From contig DATKQI010000005.1 in NCBI GenBank assembly GCA_035532755.1, forward strand, positions 1-29,672: 29,672 bases of DNA, in the 5' to 3' direction. The position numbers were made by a program, and so were the translations under genes. Below, piece after piece: positions 23,025 through 29,672 of this stretch. The stretch is from DATKQI01 sp035532755 (GTDB lineage: Bacteria; Pseudomonadota; Alphaproteobacteria; Acetobacterales; Acetobacteraceae). The first letter of the stretch is position 1, and every line of letters starts with the position of its first letter. A model generated the notes under the pieces. It was not told the origin of the DNA. It searched no databases and was given only the letters and a program-made list of their open reading frames with translations.

Positions 23025-23912
23025 ATGAGCGCGGTGGCGGAACCTCGCGCTGCCATGCGGCCGGTGCGCAAGCCGGCCGCATCGGCCGCGTTCTTCCTCG
23101 GCCCGGCCACCATGGTCGTGCTGGTGATGATGTGCGCCCCGCTCGTCCTGCTGGCGCGCTTCAGCCTCGATCGCTTCGACCCGACGAAGATGATGATCGC
23201 GGCGTTCACCGGGGCGAACTACCTGCGCTTCGTGACGGAGCCGTACTATCTCGACGTGATGCGAACCACGGTGTTCGTCGCTGTTTCCGCCACAGCGCTG
23301 TGCCTGCTGCTCGGCATTCCCATCGCCTATCGCCTGGCGCGCACGCAAAGCCGCTACAAATCCACGATGGTCCTGCTGGTCATCCTGCCGCTGTTCATGG
23401 GCGGCACCGTGCGCGCCGTGGGATGGATGATCCTGTTCGCCCATGGCGGCATGCTCGATCTGGCGGTCGCCGCCATCGCGCCGGGGCACGGCCTGGACCT
23501 GATGTACACATCCACCGCCGTGATGATCGGCATCCTCTCGTTCAACATGCCCTACATGGTGCTGATGCTGCAGGCGGTGTTCGAGAAGATCGACCCGGCG
23601 CTGGAGGAAGCCGCGCGCGGCCTGGGGGCCGCACCCGGCCGCGCCTTCTGGCGGATCGTCTGGCCACTGTCGCTGCCGGGCATGCTGATCGCGACGATCC
23701 TGTCCTTCATCATGAGCATGAACGCCTATGCCACGCCCGTCCTGCTCGGCGGGCCGCGCTTCCACATGATGGCTCCGCAGGTCTATGTGGAATTCGCGAC
23801 CAACAACAACTGGCCGTTCGCCGCCGCGCTGGCTTTCATCCTCACGGCGACCACGCTCGCCCTCACCCTCGTCGCGAACCGCCTGATACCAGGCCGCTAT
23901 CGCGCGCCGTAG
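23025..23912 (+). CDS. ABC transporter permease, PotB-type
   Basis: 295 aa, six membrane segments beginning AAFFLGPATMVVLVMMCAPLVLL. EAA loop EEAARGLGAAPGRAFWRIVWPLSLPG. Partner of the PotC-type permease at 19955. The start is ATG 23025; GAGGAGG at 23004-23010 is 14 bases away, rather far, so a start slightly upstream is conceivable but no better codon exists in frame. Its last 50 bases overlap the 3' end of the oppositely directed HAD gene, and no terminator separates them. Confidence 0.92.
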   Translation: MSAVAEPRAAMRPVRKPAASAAFFLGPATMVVLVMMCAPLVLLARFSLDRFDPTKMMIAAFTGANYLRFVTEPYYLDVMRTTVFVAVSATALCLLLGIPIAYRLARTQSRYKSTMVLLVILPLFMGGTVRAVGWMILFAHGGMLDLAVAAIAPGHGLDLMYTSTAVMIGILSFNMPYMVLMLQAVFEKIDPALEEAARGLGAAPGRAFWRIVWPLSLPGMLIATILSFIMSMNAYATPVLLGGPRFHMMAPQVYVEFATNNNWPFAAALAFILTATTLALTLVANRLIPGRYRAP

Positions 23913-24765
23913 CGTCGCCCCAGACGAAGCCGGGAATGGTGGCGACCGGGATCAGGCCTTCCGCCCGCGCCTCGGCCTCCGCATCCGGATGGCGGTCGGT
24001 CAGGCCGTGGATGCCGCCCAGCACCCAGCATGCGTCGATGCCGGCGGCAGCCGCGCCGGCCACGTCGGTATGCAGCGCATCGCCCACCGCCAGCACCCGC
24101 GCGCGCGGCACGCCCAGCAGGCCGAGCACCGGGGCATAGATCGCCGGATCGGGCTTGCCCAGCATGCGCACTACCCCGCCCATCTGCCGGTAGCGCAGCG
24201 CCAGCGTGCCCGCACAGACGGTGCGCACGCCACTGCGCAGCACGATCAGGTCAGGGTTCGCGCACAGCATCGGCAGGCTGGCGGCGCGGCAATCTTCCAG
24301 CACCGCGTCGAACGCGGCGGGGTCGGACGGGTTCGCGGTATCGTCCGGCCCGGTGTTCAGCACGAAATCCGCATCGGCGGGCCCGTCCGCCAGCATCAGC
24401 GGCAGATCCTCCAGCACCGACCGGTCCCGCTCCGGCCCCAGGTGGAACACGCGCGGGCCGAGTGCGGCGAACCACGGATCGGCGCGGGTGCGCAGCGCGA
24501 GGTGCGTGGCTTCGCCACTGGTCATGCAGGCGGCATAGAGATCATCGGCAATGCCCATCGCGCGCAGCCCGGCCTGCGCCACATGGGCCCGGCGCGGGGC
24601 GTTGGAGAGCAGCACGGCCCGCTTGCCGGCCCCGCGCAGCCGGGCCAGGCAGTCGATCGCGCCCGGATACGGGGCCACGCCGTCATGGATCACGCCCCAC
24701 AGGTCCAGGATGAACCCGTCGTACCGATCGGCGATCGCGGCCAGGCCGCGCAGATGTTCGATCAT
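23863..24765 (-). CDS. HAD-superfamily subfamily IIA hydrolase (TIGR01459-like)
   Basis: 300 aa. Cytoplasmic phosphatase-like protein. Motif I is FILDLWGVIHDG (nucleophile Asp, acid/base Asp replaced by Trp as is common in this subgroup), motif II LLSNAPRR, a NPDLIVLR segment typical of the C2B cap of NagD-like enzymes, and motif III GDALHTDVAGAAAAG. The substrate is unknown. The start ATG overlaps the pyrD stop (ATGA), so it is translated with pyrD. Its C-terminal ~17 codons overlap the convergent permease gene. Confidence 0.9.
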   Translation of the reverse strand: MIEHLRGLAAIADRYDGFILDLWGVIHDGVAPYPGAIDCLARLRGAGKRAVLLSNAPRRAHVAQAGLRAMGIADDLYAACMTSGEATHLALRTRADPWFAALGPRVFHLGPERDRSVLEDLPLMLADGPADADFVLNTGPDDTANPSDPAAFDAVLEDCRAASLPMLCANPDLIVLRSGVRTVCAGTLALRYRQMGGVVRMLGKPDPAIYAPVLGLLGVPRARVLAVGDALHTDVAGAAAAGIDACWVLGGIHGLTDRHPDAEAEARAEGLIPVATIPGFVWGDATARDSGLVSGGSRRG

Positions 24766-25829
24766 GCGGCCTCGGCCAGGTTGTGTGCATCGACGCCCAC
24801 GGCCTCGGCGACGCGGGCGAAACCCTGCGCGCGCAGGGCAGCCAGAAGCTCCGCCTTCAGCCGCGGCAGCAGCGCCGGGCCGGCGTAGGCGAAGGCGGTA
24901 TAGACCTGCACCAGCGCCGCCCCGGCGCGGATCTTGGCCAGCGCATCCGCGCCGGTTGCAATCCCGCCCACACCGATCAGCGTAAGCCGGCCATGCGCCT
25001 GCAGCCATGCGCGGGCGAGCATGCGGGTCGAGCGGGCGAACAGTGGCGCGCCGGACAGCCCGCCGGCCTCGCCCGCCGCCGCGCCGCGCAGCCCGGGCGG
25101 GCGGGCAAGCGTGGTGTTGGAGACGATCAGCCCTTGCGCCCCCTGCGCCACGCACACCTCCACCACCGCCGCGAGCCCGTCGTCCGACAGGTCCGGCGCG
25201 ATCTTCACCAGCAGCGGCGGATGCGCGGGAACGGTAGTGCGGATCGCGGCGAGGATCGCGGACAGCCGCGCCTCCCCTTGCAGATCGCGCAGCCCCGGCG
25301 TGTTGGGCGAGGAGACGTTGACGACGATGTAGTCGGCCAGCGGGGCGAGGGCGGCGGCGAGCGCGGGGTAGTCGCGTTCAGGGTCCGCGCCGGTCTTGTT
25401 CACGCCGATGTTCGCCCCCAGCGGCACCGGGCGGGCGGAAAGGCGCTTCAGGCGCGCGGCATAGGCGGCAAGCCCGCGGTTGTTGAATCCCATCCGGTTG
25501 ATCACCGCGCCGTCCTCGGCCAGGCGGAACAGGCGCGGGCGCGGATTGCCCGGCTGCGGCAGCGGCGTCACCGTGCCGGCTTCCACGAAGCCGAAGCCGA
25601 GGCGCATCAGCGGCGCCACCGCGGCCGCGTCCTTGTCGAACCCGGCGGCCAGCCCGATCGGGTTCGGGAATCGCAACCCCAGCACCTGGACGGCCAGCGC
25701 CGGATCATCGGCCCCATCCTGCCGCCCGGCCAGCCCGGCGCGCAGCGCGGCCAGCGCCAGCCTGTGCGCCGTCTCGGGGTCGAGCGTGCGCAGCAGCGGC
25801 ATCATGGTCCGGGCAAGGCGGGGAAACAT
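24762..25829 (-). CDS. pyrD: Dihydroorotate dehydrogenase, class 2 (quinone)
   Basis: 355 aa. Oxidises dihydroorotate to orotate in pyrimidine synthesis and passes electrons to the membrane quinone pool. N-terminal helix MFPRLARTMMPLLRTLDPETAHRLAL is the membrane-dipping part of class 2 enzymes. FMN and substrate motifs follow: NPIGLAAGFDKDA, NRMGFNNRG, GANIGVNKT, VNVSSPNTPGLRDLQ (catalytic Ser), VKIAPDLSDDG, IVSNTT, GVGGIATGADALAKIRAGA. Start ATG 25829 follows AGGAA; ATG 25805 would cut the membrane helix. Length is normal. Confidence 0.97.
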   Translation of the reverse strand: MFPRLARTMMPLLRTLDPETAHRLALAALRAGLAGRQDGADDPALAVQVLGLRFPNPIGLAAGFDKDAAAVAPLMRLGFGFVEAGTVTPLPQPGNPRPRLFRLAEDGAVINRMGFNNRGLAAYAARLKRLSARPVPLGANIGVNKTGADPERDYPALAAALAPLADYIVVNVSSPNTPGLRDLQGEARLSAILAAIRTTVPAHPPLLVKIAPDLSDDGLAAVVEVCVAQGAQGLIVSNTTLARPPGLRGAAAGEAGGLSGAPLFARSTRMLARAWLQAHGRLTLIGVGGIATGADALAKIRAGAALVQVYTAFAYAGPALLPRLKAELLAALRAQGFARVAEAVGVDAHNLAEAA

Positions 25830-25913
25830 CCGCCGGTTCCTGCCGCATTGCGGCGGGGAAGGAAAGAGGGCGCCGGTTGCGTGGCTGCACAGGTTGGGCC
25901 ACATCGTAAGGGC

Positions 25914-26144
25914 ATGTGGAACGAACCCTATCTGGAGACCTGCTGCCGCTCGGCCCTGCACCGGCTGGTGCAGAGCGGGGCGCTGGGCCGGCCGGCCGGG
26001 CTGAAGGATGGGCCGTGCCTGCTGCGCCTCGCGGGCATGGGGCTCGCGGAGGCCCGCGCCGACGGCCGATTCGGGTTGACCGATGCGGGCCGCGACCGTC
26101 ATGCGCGGGAGGTGCTGAAGCGGCCGGCTGGCGAGGTGGGCTGA
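25914..26144 (+). CDS. Small conserved-looking hypothetical protein
   Basis: 76 aa, MWNEPYLETCCRSALHRLVQ... then LKDGPCLLRLAGMGLAEARADGRFGLTDAGRDRHAREVL. The second half resembles a short wing/helix 'GLTDAGR.RH' end found in small winged-helix-like proteins, but there is no family I can name. The upstream TAAGGGC is a moderate ribosome binding site. It is divergent from pyrD (84-base gap) and convergent with the next gene. Codon use agrees with real coding; confidence is moderate. Confidence 0.55.
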   Translation: MWNEPYLETCCRSALHRLVQSGALGRPAGLKDGPCLLRLAGMGLAEARADGRFGLTDAGRDRHAREVLKRPAGEVG

Positions 26145-26152
26145 CCTGCGCA

Positions 26153-26386
26153 TCAGCCAAGCGCGGCCAGGGCCGGCTGCCCAGCCGGGCCGGCGATGCA
26201 GGACAGCCGCCCGCCATCCGCGGCCGAGACCATCACCATGTCGCCCGCCGCCAGCATGTCGGCCGCATCGGCAAAGAAGCCGGGGCGGTTCACCGTGTCC
26301 AGCGTCTCCGCCCCGGCCTTGTAGTGCCAGAACGTGAAGCCGTTCGCATAGGCGAGCACGGAGAGGTTGCGGATGGTGAACGCCAT
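26153..26386 (-). CDS. Small hypothetical protein
   Basis: 77 aa, MAFTIRNLSVLAYANGFTFW..., followed by FFADAADMLAAGDMVMVSAADGGRLSCIAG. It reads like a compact beta-rich domain (AADMLAAGDMVMV resembles surface/tail-associated small proteins of Alphaproteobacteria). Start ATG 26386 has AAGGATCG upstream. The frame remains open to 26458, but no ribosome binding site supports that. No function is assigned. Confidence 0.6.
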   Translation of the reverse strand: MAFTIRNLSVLAYANGFTFWHYKAGAETLDTVNRPGFFADAADMLAAGDMVMVSAADGGRLSCIAGPAGQPALAALG

Positions 26387-26459
26387 GGCGGGCGATCCTT
26401 CGGAAGAAAGCGCTGGGGGAAAGGATTTTTGGATTATATTCCTATTCATGCAGCGCACT

Positions 26460-26846
26460 TCACCCGACGATGCCCCTCATCCGCAGCGGCCATTCCAGAC
26501 AATCCATCGCCTCCCGCCAGAACCGCCAGTCGCATTTTTCGCTCCTGTGGGCCGGGTTCGGGGCTATCTGGCGTTCACCCCAGATGCGCAGGATGCGGGC
26601 GTGCGCGAGGTCGATCCGGCGGCGGCGGTACAGCGTGTCCAGGCACTTCACCACATCATCCGGCTCGCACGGCCGGATCGCCAGGCCTGCACGCGCCACG
26701 CCGCGCGCGCCTTCCCGGCGGGCGACGAGGGCCGCCATGGTCCAGAACCATGCCTCCTCGGCATCACGGAAGGGTCGCGCGCGCCGGATGGGCGCGGGCG
26801 CGGCAGGAGGCATGTGGCGAAGGGAACGGGACGGGGCAGTTTGCAT
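26460..26846 (-). CDS. Conserved alphaproteobacterial hypothetical protein under an SOS box
   Basis: 128 aa, basic. Core: PFRDAEEAWFWTMAALVARREGARG, then RPCEPDDVVKCLDTLYRRRRIDLAHARILRIWGERQ, and CDWRFWREAMDCLEWPLRMRGIV. I recall homologues of this pattern in many Alphaproteobacteria, always as unknown proteins. Start ATG 26846 follows GAGGACC; an ATG at 26870 lies inside the SOS box and has no ribosome binding site. An exact GTTC-N7-GTTC LexA site lies 19 bases upstream of the chosen start, so damage induction is predicted. It is divergent from the S24 regulator. Confidence 0.75.
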   Translation of the reverse strand: MQTAPSRSLRHMPPAAPAPIRRARPFRDAEEAWFWTMAALVARREGARGVARAGLAIRPCEPDDVVKCLDTLYRRRRIDLAHARILRIWGERQIAPNPAHRSEKCDWRFWREAMDCLEWPLRMRGIVG

Positions 26847-26864
26847 TGGACGGTCCTCGATACG

Positions 26865-26879
26865 GAACATAACAAGAAC
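26865..26879 (-). promoter_or_regulatory. LexA (SOS) box, GTTC-N7-GTTC
   Basis: On the minus strand the bases read GTTCTTGTTATGTTC, an exact match to the alphaproteobacterial direct-repeat LexA site. It lies just before the start of the hypothetical gene at 26846. Confidence 0.75.
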
Positions 26880-26882
26880 ATA

Positions 26883-26897
26883 ACCACAGGTTGTGGT
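26883..26897. promoter_or_regulatory. Palindrome, candidate operator for the S24 regulator
   Basis: ACCACA-GGT-TGTGGT is a perfect 6-bp inverted repeat with a 3-base spacer in the divergent gap (26847-27011) between the SOS-box gene and the HTH/S24 gene. It is separated from the SOS box by only three bases. Confidence 0.45.
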
Positions 26898-26961
26898 CCG
26901 TCTCAAGCGCGTTAAGACATTTTTTCCTATTCTTCCGCCGATGTTCCTATCAAACTCCGCC

Positions 26962-26982
26962 CGGGCCGCGAGTCGCGGCCCG
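26962..26982. repeat. Strong hairpin in the S24 gene leader
   Basis: CGGGCCGCG (26962-26970) pairs perfectly with CGCGGCCCG (26974-26982) around AGT. A run of six T begins 10 bases later (26993-26998). The T-run is too far for a standard terminator; a leader attenuator or mRNA structure ahead of the ATG at 27012 is possible. It ends with a GAATC, a potential CcrM methylation site. Confidence 0.5.
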
Positions 26983-27011
26983 AATCGTCCTGTTTTTTCG
27001 GCAGATCGCGC

Positions 27012-27656
27012 ATGATGCGGCATGAGGACATCTGGCGTGCGCTGGACACGCTGGCAGCGGAGAACGGCCTGTCGGCCTCGGCGCTGGCGCGGCGGGCGGG
27101 GCTGGACGCGACCACGTTCAACCCATCGAAGCGCATCACGCCCGACGGCCGCCCGCGCTGGCCCGGCACCGAAAGCATCGCCAAGGTGCTGGACGCGACG
27201 GGCGCCAGCCTGGAGGCGTTCAGCGCGCTCGTGCTCGGCGCCCGCACCCTGCCGAACCAGCGCAGCACCGCCCGCCGCATTCCGCTGATCGGCTTCGCCC
27301 AGGCCGGAGCGGATGGATATTTCGACGACGGCGGCTATCCGGTGGGCGGCGGGTGGGACGAGGTGAGCCTGCCCGAGGTGGGGGACCCGAACGCCTACGC
27401 GATCGAGATCAGCGGCGATTCGATGGACCCGGTGTACCGGGACGGCGATATCGTCATCGTCTCCCCGGTCGCGCCGATCCGCCGTGGCGACCGGGTGGTG
27501 GCCCGCACCATGGCGGGCGCGGTGATGGCCAAGCAACTCGCCCGCCGCTCCGCGCGGCGGATCGAGCTGCGCTCCCTCAACCCGGCCCATCCGGACCACG
27601 GCTTCGCGCTGGAGGAGATCGCCTGGCTGCACCGCATCGTCTGGGCCAGCCAGTAG
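27012..27656 (+). CDS. S24-family LexA-like regulator with N-terminal HTH
   Basis: 214 aa. Residues 1-70 are a helix-turn-helix of the XRE-like type (ALARRAGLDATTFN..K). Residues 90-214 are a Ser/Lys S24 peptidase domain: A98-G99 cleavage site in GFAQAGADG, nucleophile S137 in ISGDSMDP, and K174 in VMAKQLARR. It may self-cleave in response to RecA or act as a plain repressor. It is not LexA itself: the winged helix and the spacing differ. Two adjacent ATGs occur (27012 and 27015) without a good ribosome binding site. The divergent gap contains an SOS box and a palindrome. Confidence 0.85.
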   Translation: MMRHEDIWRALDTLAAENGLSASALARRAGLDATTFNPSKRITPDGRPRWPGTESIAKVLDATGASLEAFSALVLGARTLPNQRSTARRIPLIGFAQAGADGYFDDGGYPVGGGWDEVSLPEVGDPNAYAIEISGDSMDPVYRDGDIVIVSPVAPIRRGDRVVARTMAGAVMAKQLARRSARRIELRSLNPAHPDHGFALEEIAWLHRIVWASQ

Positions 27657-27678
27657 TCGCTCCTGCGATCGGGGCAGG

Positions 27679-27687
27679 TTGTCCACA
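27679..27687 (+). promoter_or_regulatory. DnaA-box-like site upstream of gcrA
   Basis: TTGTCCACA differs from the consensus TTATCCACA at one base and is also the middle of a palindrome, GTTGT-CC-ACAAC (27678-27689). It is 92 bases before the gcrA ATG. In Caulobacter DnaA activates gcrA, so a site here would be meaningful. A -10-like TATACT lies at 27738-27743. Confidence 0.5.
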
Positions 27688-27778
27688 ACTTTTATGCCCG
27701 TCGGGCGCTGTCGCTGTTGAGCGTGGCTCCCGTCCTCTATACTGTATCTTGTGGTTGAAGACGGCAGGAGACCACGAG

Positions 27779-28270
27779 ATGGAGTGGAGCGACGAGATCA
27801 TCCTCCAGTTGCGCGGGTTCTGGACGGAGGGGCATTCCACTGCCGAGATCGGCCGGCGGCTGGGCGTATCGAAGAACGCGGTGGTGGGCAAGGCGCATCG
27901 TCTGGCGCTGCCCGCACGCCCCTCGCCGATCCATCGCCCGCCCGGAACCGCGCCCGCCCGCCCGCCGGCCCCGCGCCGGGTGACCGGCCCGACGCTGCCG
28001 CCGTTGTCGCCCGCCCGCCCGGTCGTGGTCCAGGCCGTGCGGCCGCCGTCGGCCGCCGAACGCCCGGCCGCTCCCGCACCGGCTCCGCGACCTGTCGCCG
28101 TGGCCCGGCCCTCCGGCCGCACGATGGCCTGCTGCTGGCCGATCGGCGAGCCCGGAACGCGCAGCTTCCGCTTCTGCGATGCCACCGCCACGGCCGGCAA
28201 ACCCTATTGCACCGAGCATGCGCAGCTTGCTTATGTAAAGGTGCGGGACCGGCGGGAGGATGTTGCCTGA
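27779..28270 (+). CDS. gcrA: GcrA-type cell cycle regulator
   Basis: 163 aa. N-terminus MEWSDEIILQLRGFWTEGHS then AEIGRRLGVSKNAVVGKAHRL is diagnostic of GcrA, which recruits sigma-70 RNA polymerase to promoters with CcrM-methylated GANTC. A long Pro/Ala/Arg linker (45-110) connects to the sigma-binding C-terminal part, with CCWPIGEPGTRSFRFCDA and KPYCTEHAQLAYV. Start ATG 27779 follows AGGAG. Its stop overlaps the next ATG by one base. The linker is longer and more Pro-rich than in Caulobacter. Confidence 0.95.
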   Translation: MEWSDEIILQLRGFWTEGHSTAEIGRRLGVSKNAVVGKAHRLALPARPSPIHRPPGTAPARPPAPRRVTGPTLPPLSPARPVVVQAVRPPSAAERPAAPAPAPRPVAVARPSGRTMACCWPIGEPGTRSFRFCDATATAGKPYCTEHAQLAYVKVRDRREDVA

Positions 28271-28977
28271 TGGCCGATGCGCCGGGGAGCGCGCTGCGCG
28301 GCCCGCCGGTCGATCCCACGCCCCGGCCGCTGCCGGCGCGGGTTTCCCTCACCGGCCGTTACGTGGTGCTGGAGCCGTTGCACCGCCGCCACGCGCCCGA
28401 ACTCTGGCGCGCCGCCCAGGATGCGGAGGCGAGCTGGACCTGGATGGGCTACGGCCCGTTCGACAGCGAGGCGGCGCTCACCCGCCACGTCGCCGAGGCC
28501 GCCGCCCAGCACGACCCGATGGCCTGGGCGGTGCGCCCGGTCGCCACCGGCGTGGCCTCCGGCTGGCTCACGCTGATGGACATGCAGCCGCGCAATGCCG
28601 CGATCGAACTGGGCAGCATCTGGTTCGGCCCCGCGATGCAGCGCACCCGCGCCTCCACCGAGGCGATGTTCCTGCTGCTCCGCCTCGCCGCAGACGATCT
28701 CGGCTATCGCCGGCTGGTGTGGAAATGCGATTCGCGCAACGCGCCCTCCCGCCGCGCCGCCGAACGCCTGGGCTTCACCGCCGAGGGCATTCTGCGGTCG
28801 CACATGGTGGTGAAGGGCCATGTGCGGGATACGGCGATGTTCAGCATCCTCGGCGCCGAATGGCCGCGTTGCCGCGACGCCCTCCTCGCCTGGCTCGACC
28901 CCGCGAACTTCGCCGCCGACGGCACCGCCCGCGAGTCGCTCGCCGCGTTGCGCGCCGCCCTTCCGCCGGGCAACTGA
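28270..28977 (+). CDS. GNAT-family N-acetyltransferase (RimJ/RimL-like)
   Basis: 235 aa. After a Pro-rich start, VSLTGRYVVLEPLHRRHAPELW opens the fold; the acyl-CoA binding part is GSIWFGPAMQRTRASTEAMFLLLRLAADDLGYRRLVWKCDSRNAPSRRAAERLGFTAEG. The pattern matches RimJ/RimL-type protein or small-molecule acetyltransferases; the target is not evident. The start ATG overlaps the gcrA stop (TGATG), so the two genes are probably co-expressed. Confidence 0.92.
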   Translation: MADAPGSALRGPPVDPTPRPLPARVSLTGRYVVLEPLHRRHAPELWRAAQDAEASWTWMGYGPFDSEAALTRHVAEAAAQHDPMAWAVRPVATGVASGWLTLMDMQPRNAAIELGSIWFGPAMQRTRASTEAMFLLLRLAADDLGYRRLVWKCDSRNAPSRRAAERLGFTAEGILRSHMVVKGHVRDTAMFSILGAEWPRCRDALLAWLDPANFAADGTARESLAALRAALPPGN

Positions 28978-29060
28978 TCTTCCCCTTTCCGGCTGCGTGC
29001 TCTACCACCCGAACGCATGGCGGGATCGCGCGATCCCCCGATGGCAGGCGAGGTGATTCC

Positions 29061-29672
29061 ATGGTGCAGCTTCCGACAGTCTCCTGGCCGGCGGCGGATG
29101 CGGCGCCCGAGACCTTCGCCATGGCCTGCCCCAACTGCGGCGCGGAGGTGGGCAAGCCCGTGCTCGGGCGGGTGAACTGGCAGACGCCGGACCATCCGGC
29201 GCGCAGCATGCGCATCCTGCGCTGCCCCGCCTGCACCTGCTGCTTCTACGACAACCAGTCCCCGCCCGACTATGCCGACCCGGTGATGCTGGAGAGCGGG
29301 CGGCAGGAGTTCTATCTGCAGCAGGGCGCGGGCGTCGGCCTGATCACCGCCCCGCTCACCCGCATCGCCCGCCCGCCCGGCAGCATCTATCTGGAAGTGG
29401 GCTGCGGCTTCGGCTTCGGGCTCGATTTCGCCCTCCGCGCGCGCGCCTGGCAGGGTCGGGGGATCGATCCCGCCGGCATCTCCGAACTCGGCGCCCGCCT
29501 GCTCGGCGTGCCCGTCACGCTCGACTATTTCACCCCCGGCATGGTGGCGGCGCAAAGCTGCGACGTGATCATGGGATCGGAAGTGATCGAGCACGTGAAA
29601 TCCCCCCCCGCCTTCGTGCGGGACCTGCGCGCCGCGCTGAAGCCCGACGGCGTGCTGATCCTCACCACGCCG
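29061..29672 (+). CDS. Zinc-ribbon SAM-dependent methyltransferase, 3' end beyond the window
   Basis: 204 codons are present, open to the last base. A zinc ribbon forms first: CPNCG near residue 23 and CPACTCC near 58. The Rossmann fold then has YLEVGCGFGFGLDFALRARA (SAM motif I), GIDPAG (motif II) and MGSEVIEHVKSPPAFVRDLRAALKPDGVLILTTP (motifs of the Methyltransf_23/12 type). Such proteins methylate sugars or small metabolites. Start ATG 29061 has GAGGTG 6-11 bases upstream; it sits 83 bases after the GNAT gene, and no other feature was seen in that gap. Confidence 0.85.
   Translation, partial: MVQLPTVSWPAADAAPETFAMACPNCGAEVGKPVLGRVNWQTPDHPARSMRILRCPACTCCFYDNQSPPDYADPVMLESGRQEFYLQQGAGVGLITAPLTRIARPPGSIYLEVGCGFGFGLDFALRARAWQGRGIDPAGISELGARLLGVPVTLDYFTPGMVAAQSCDVIMGSEVIEHVKSPPAFVRDLRAALKPDGVLILTTP

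Noticed and set aside
27012..27656. S24 protein as LexA itself
   Set aside because: The N-terminal domain is an XRE-like HTH, not the LexA winged helix, and the Ala-Gly site context differs; called a LexA-like regulator only.

Overview
The window looks like a GC-rich alphaproteobacterial chromosome, most likely Acetobacteraceae/Rhodospirillales. The reasons are a GcrA-type cell-cycle regulator (27779-28270), a GTTC-N7-GTTC SOS box of the alphaproteobacterial kind, and the very high G+C of the right two thirds. No rRNA, tRNA, CRISPR array or complete insertion sequence was seen.

Layout. (1) 1-3.4 kb is the end of an integrative conjugative element: the 3' end of trbI, DUF2274 and DUF736 genes, a short basic protein, a Phd/VapC toxin-antitoxin pair with its own promoter, and a large serine recombinase whose reading frame runs out of the element into chromosomal DNA. 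(2) 3.5-11.2 kb is a catabolic unit, mostly on the minus strand: aroE-like shikimate/quinate dehydrogenase, two polar-amino-acid-type ABC permeases, a binding protein, the remnant of an ABC ATPase, pcaH, pcaG and quiC, with a divergent TetR regulator. Read together, it imports a shikimate-like acid, oxidises it to 3-dehydroshikimate, dehydrates that to protocatechuate (QuiC) and cleaves the ring (PcaHG). The later beta-ketoadipate genes are not here.

(3) 11.2-23.9 kb is an amide/peptide scavenging cluster. It holds a periplasmic gamma-glutamyltransferase, two paralogous M38-like amidohydrolases, a creatinase-like M24 hydrolase that has lost metal ligands, a GntR/FCD regulator with a perfect palindrome in its promoter region, a metal-competent Xaa-Pro-type M24 peptidase, a DapA-superfamily protein closest by memory to 1-pyrroline-4-hydroxy-2-carboxylate deaminase, and a complete spermidine/putrescine-type ABC importer. 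The substrate is unknown; a proline- or hydroxyproline-like N-acyl or peptide compound is a reasonable hypothesis. This is the part most likely to be an undescribed pathway.

(4) 23.9-29.7 kb is ordinary chromosome: pyrD with a coupled HAD phosphatase, small conserved hypothetical genes, an SOS-box gene divergent from an S24/HTH regulator, gcrA with a DnaA-box-like site upstream, a GNAT acetyltransferase, and a zinc-ribbon methyltransferase cut by the window end.

The longest open frames on the antisense side of regions 3 and 4 are GC-driven shadows and are left out. Family assignments come from reading motifs by eye; no database search was run.
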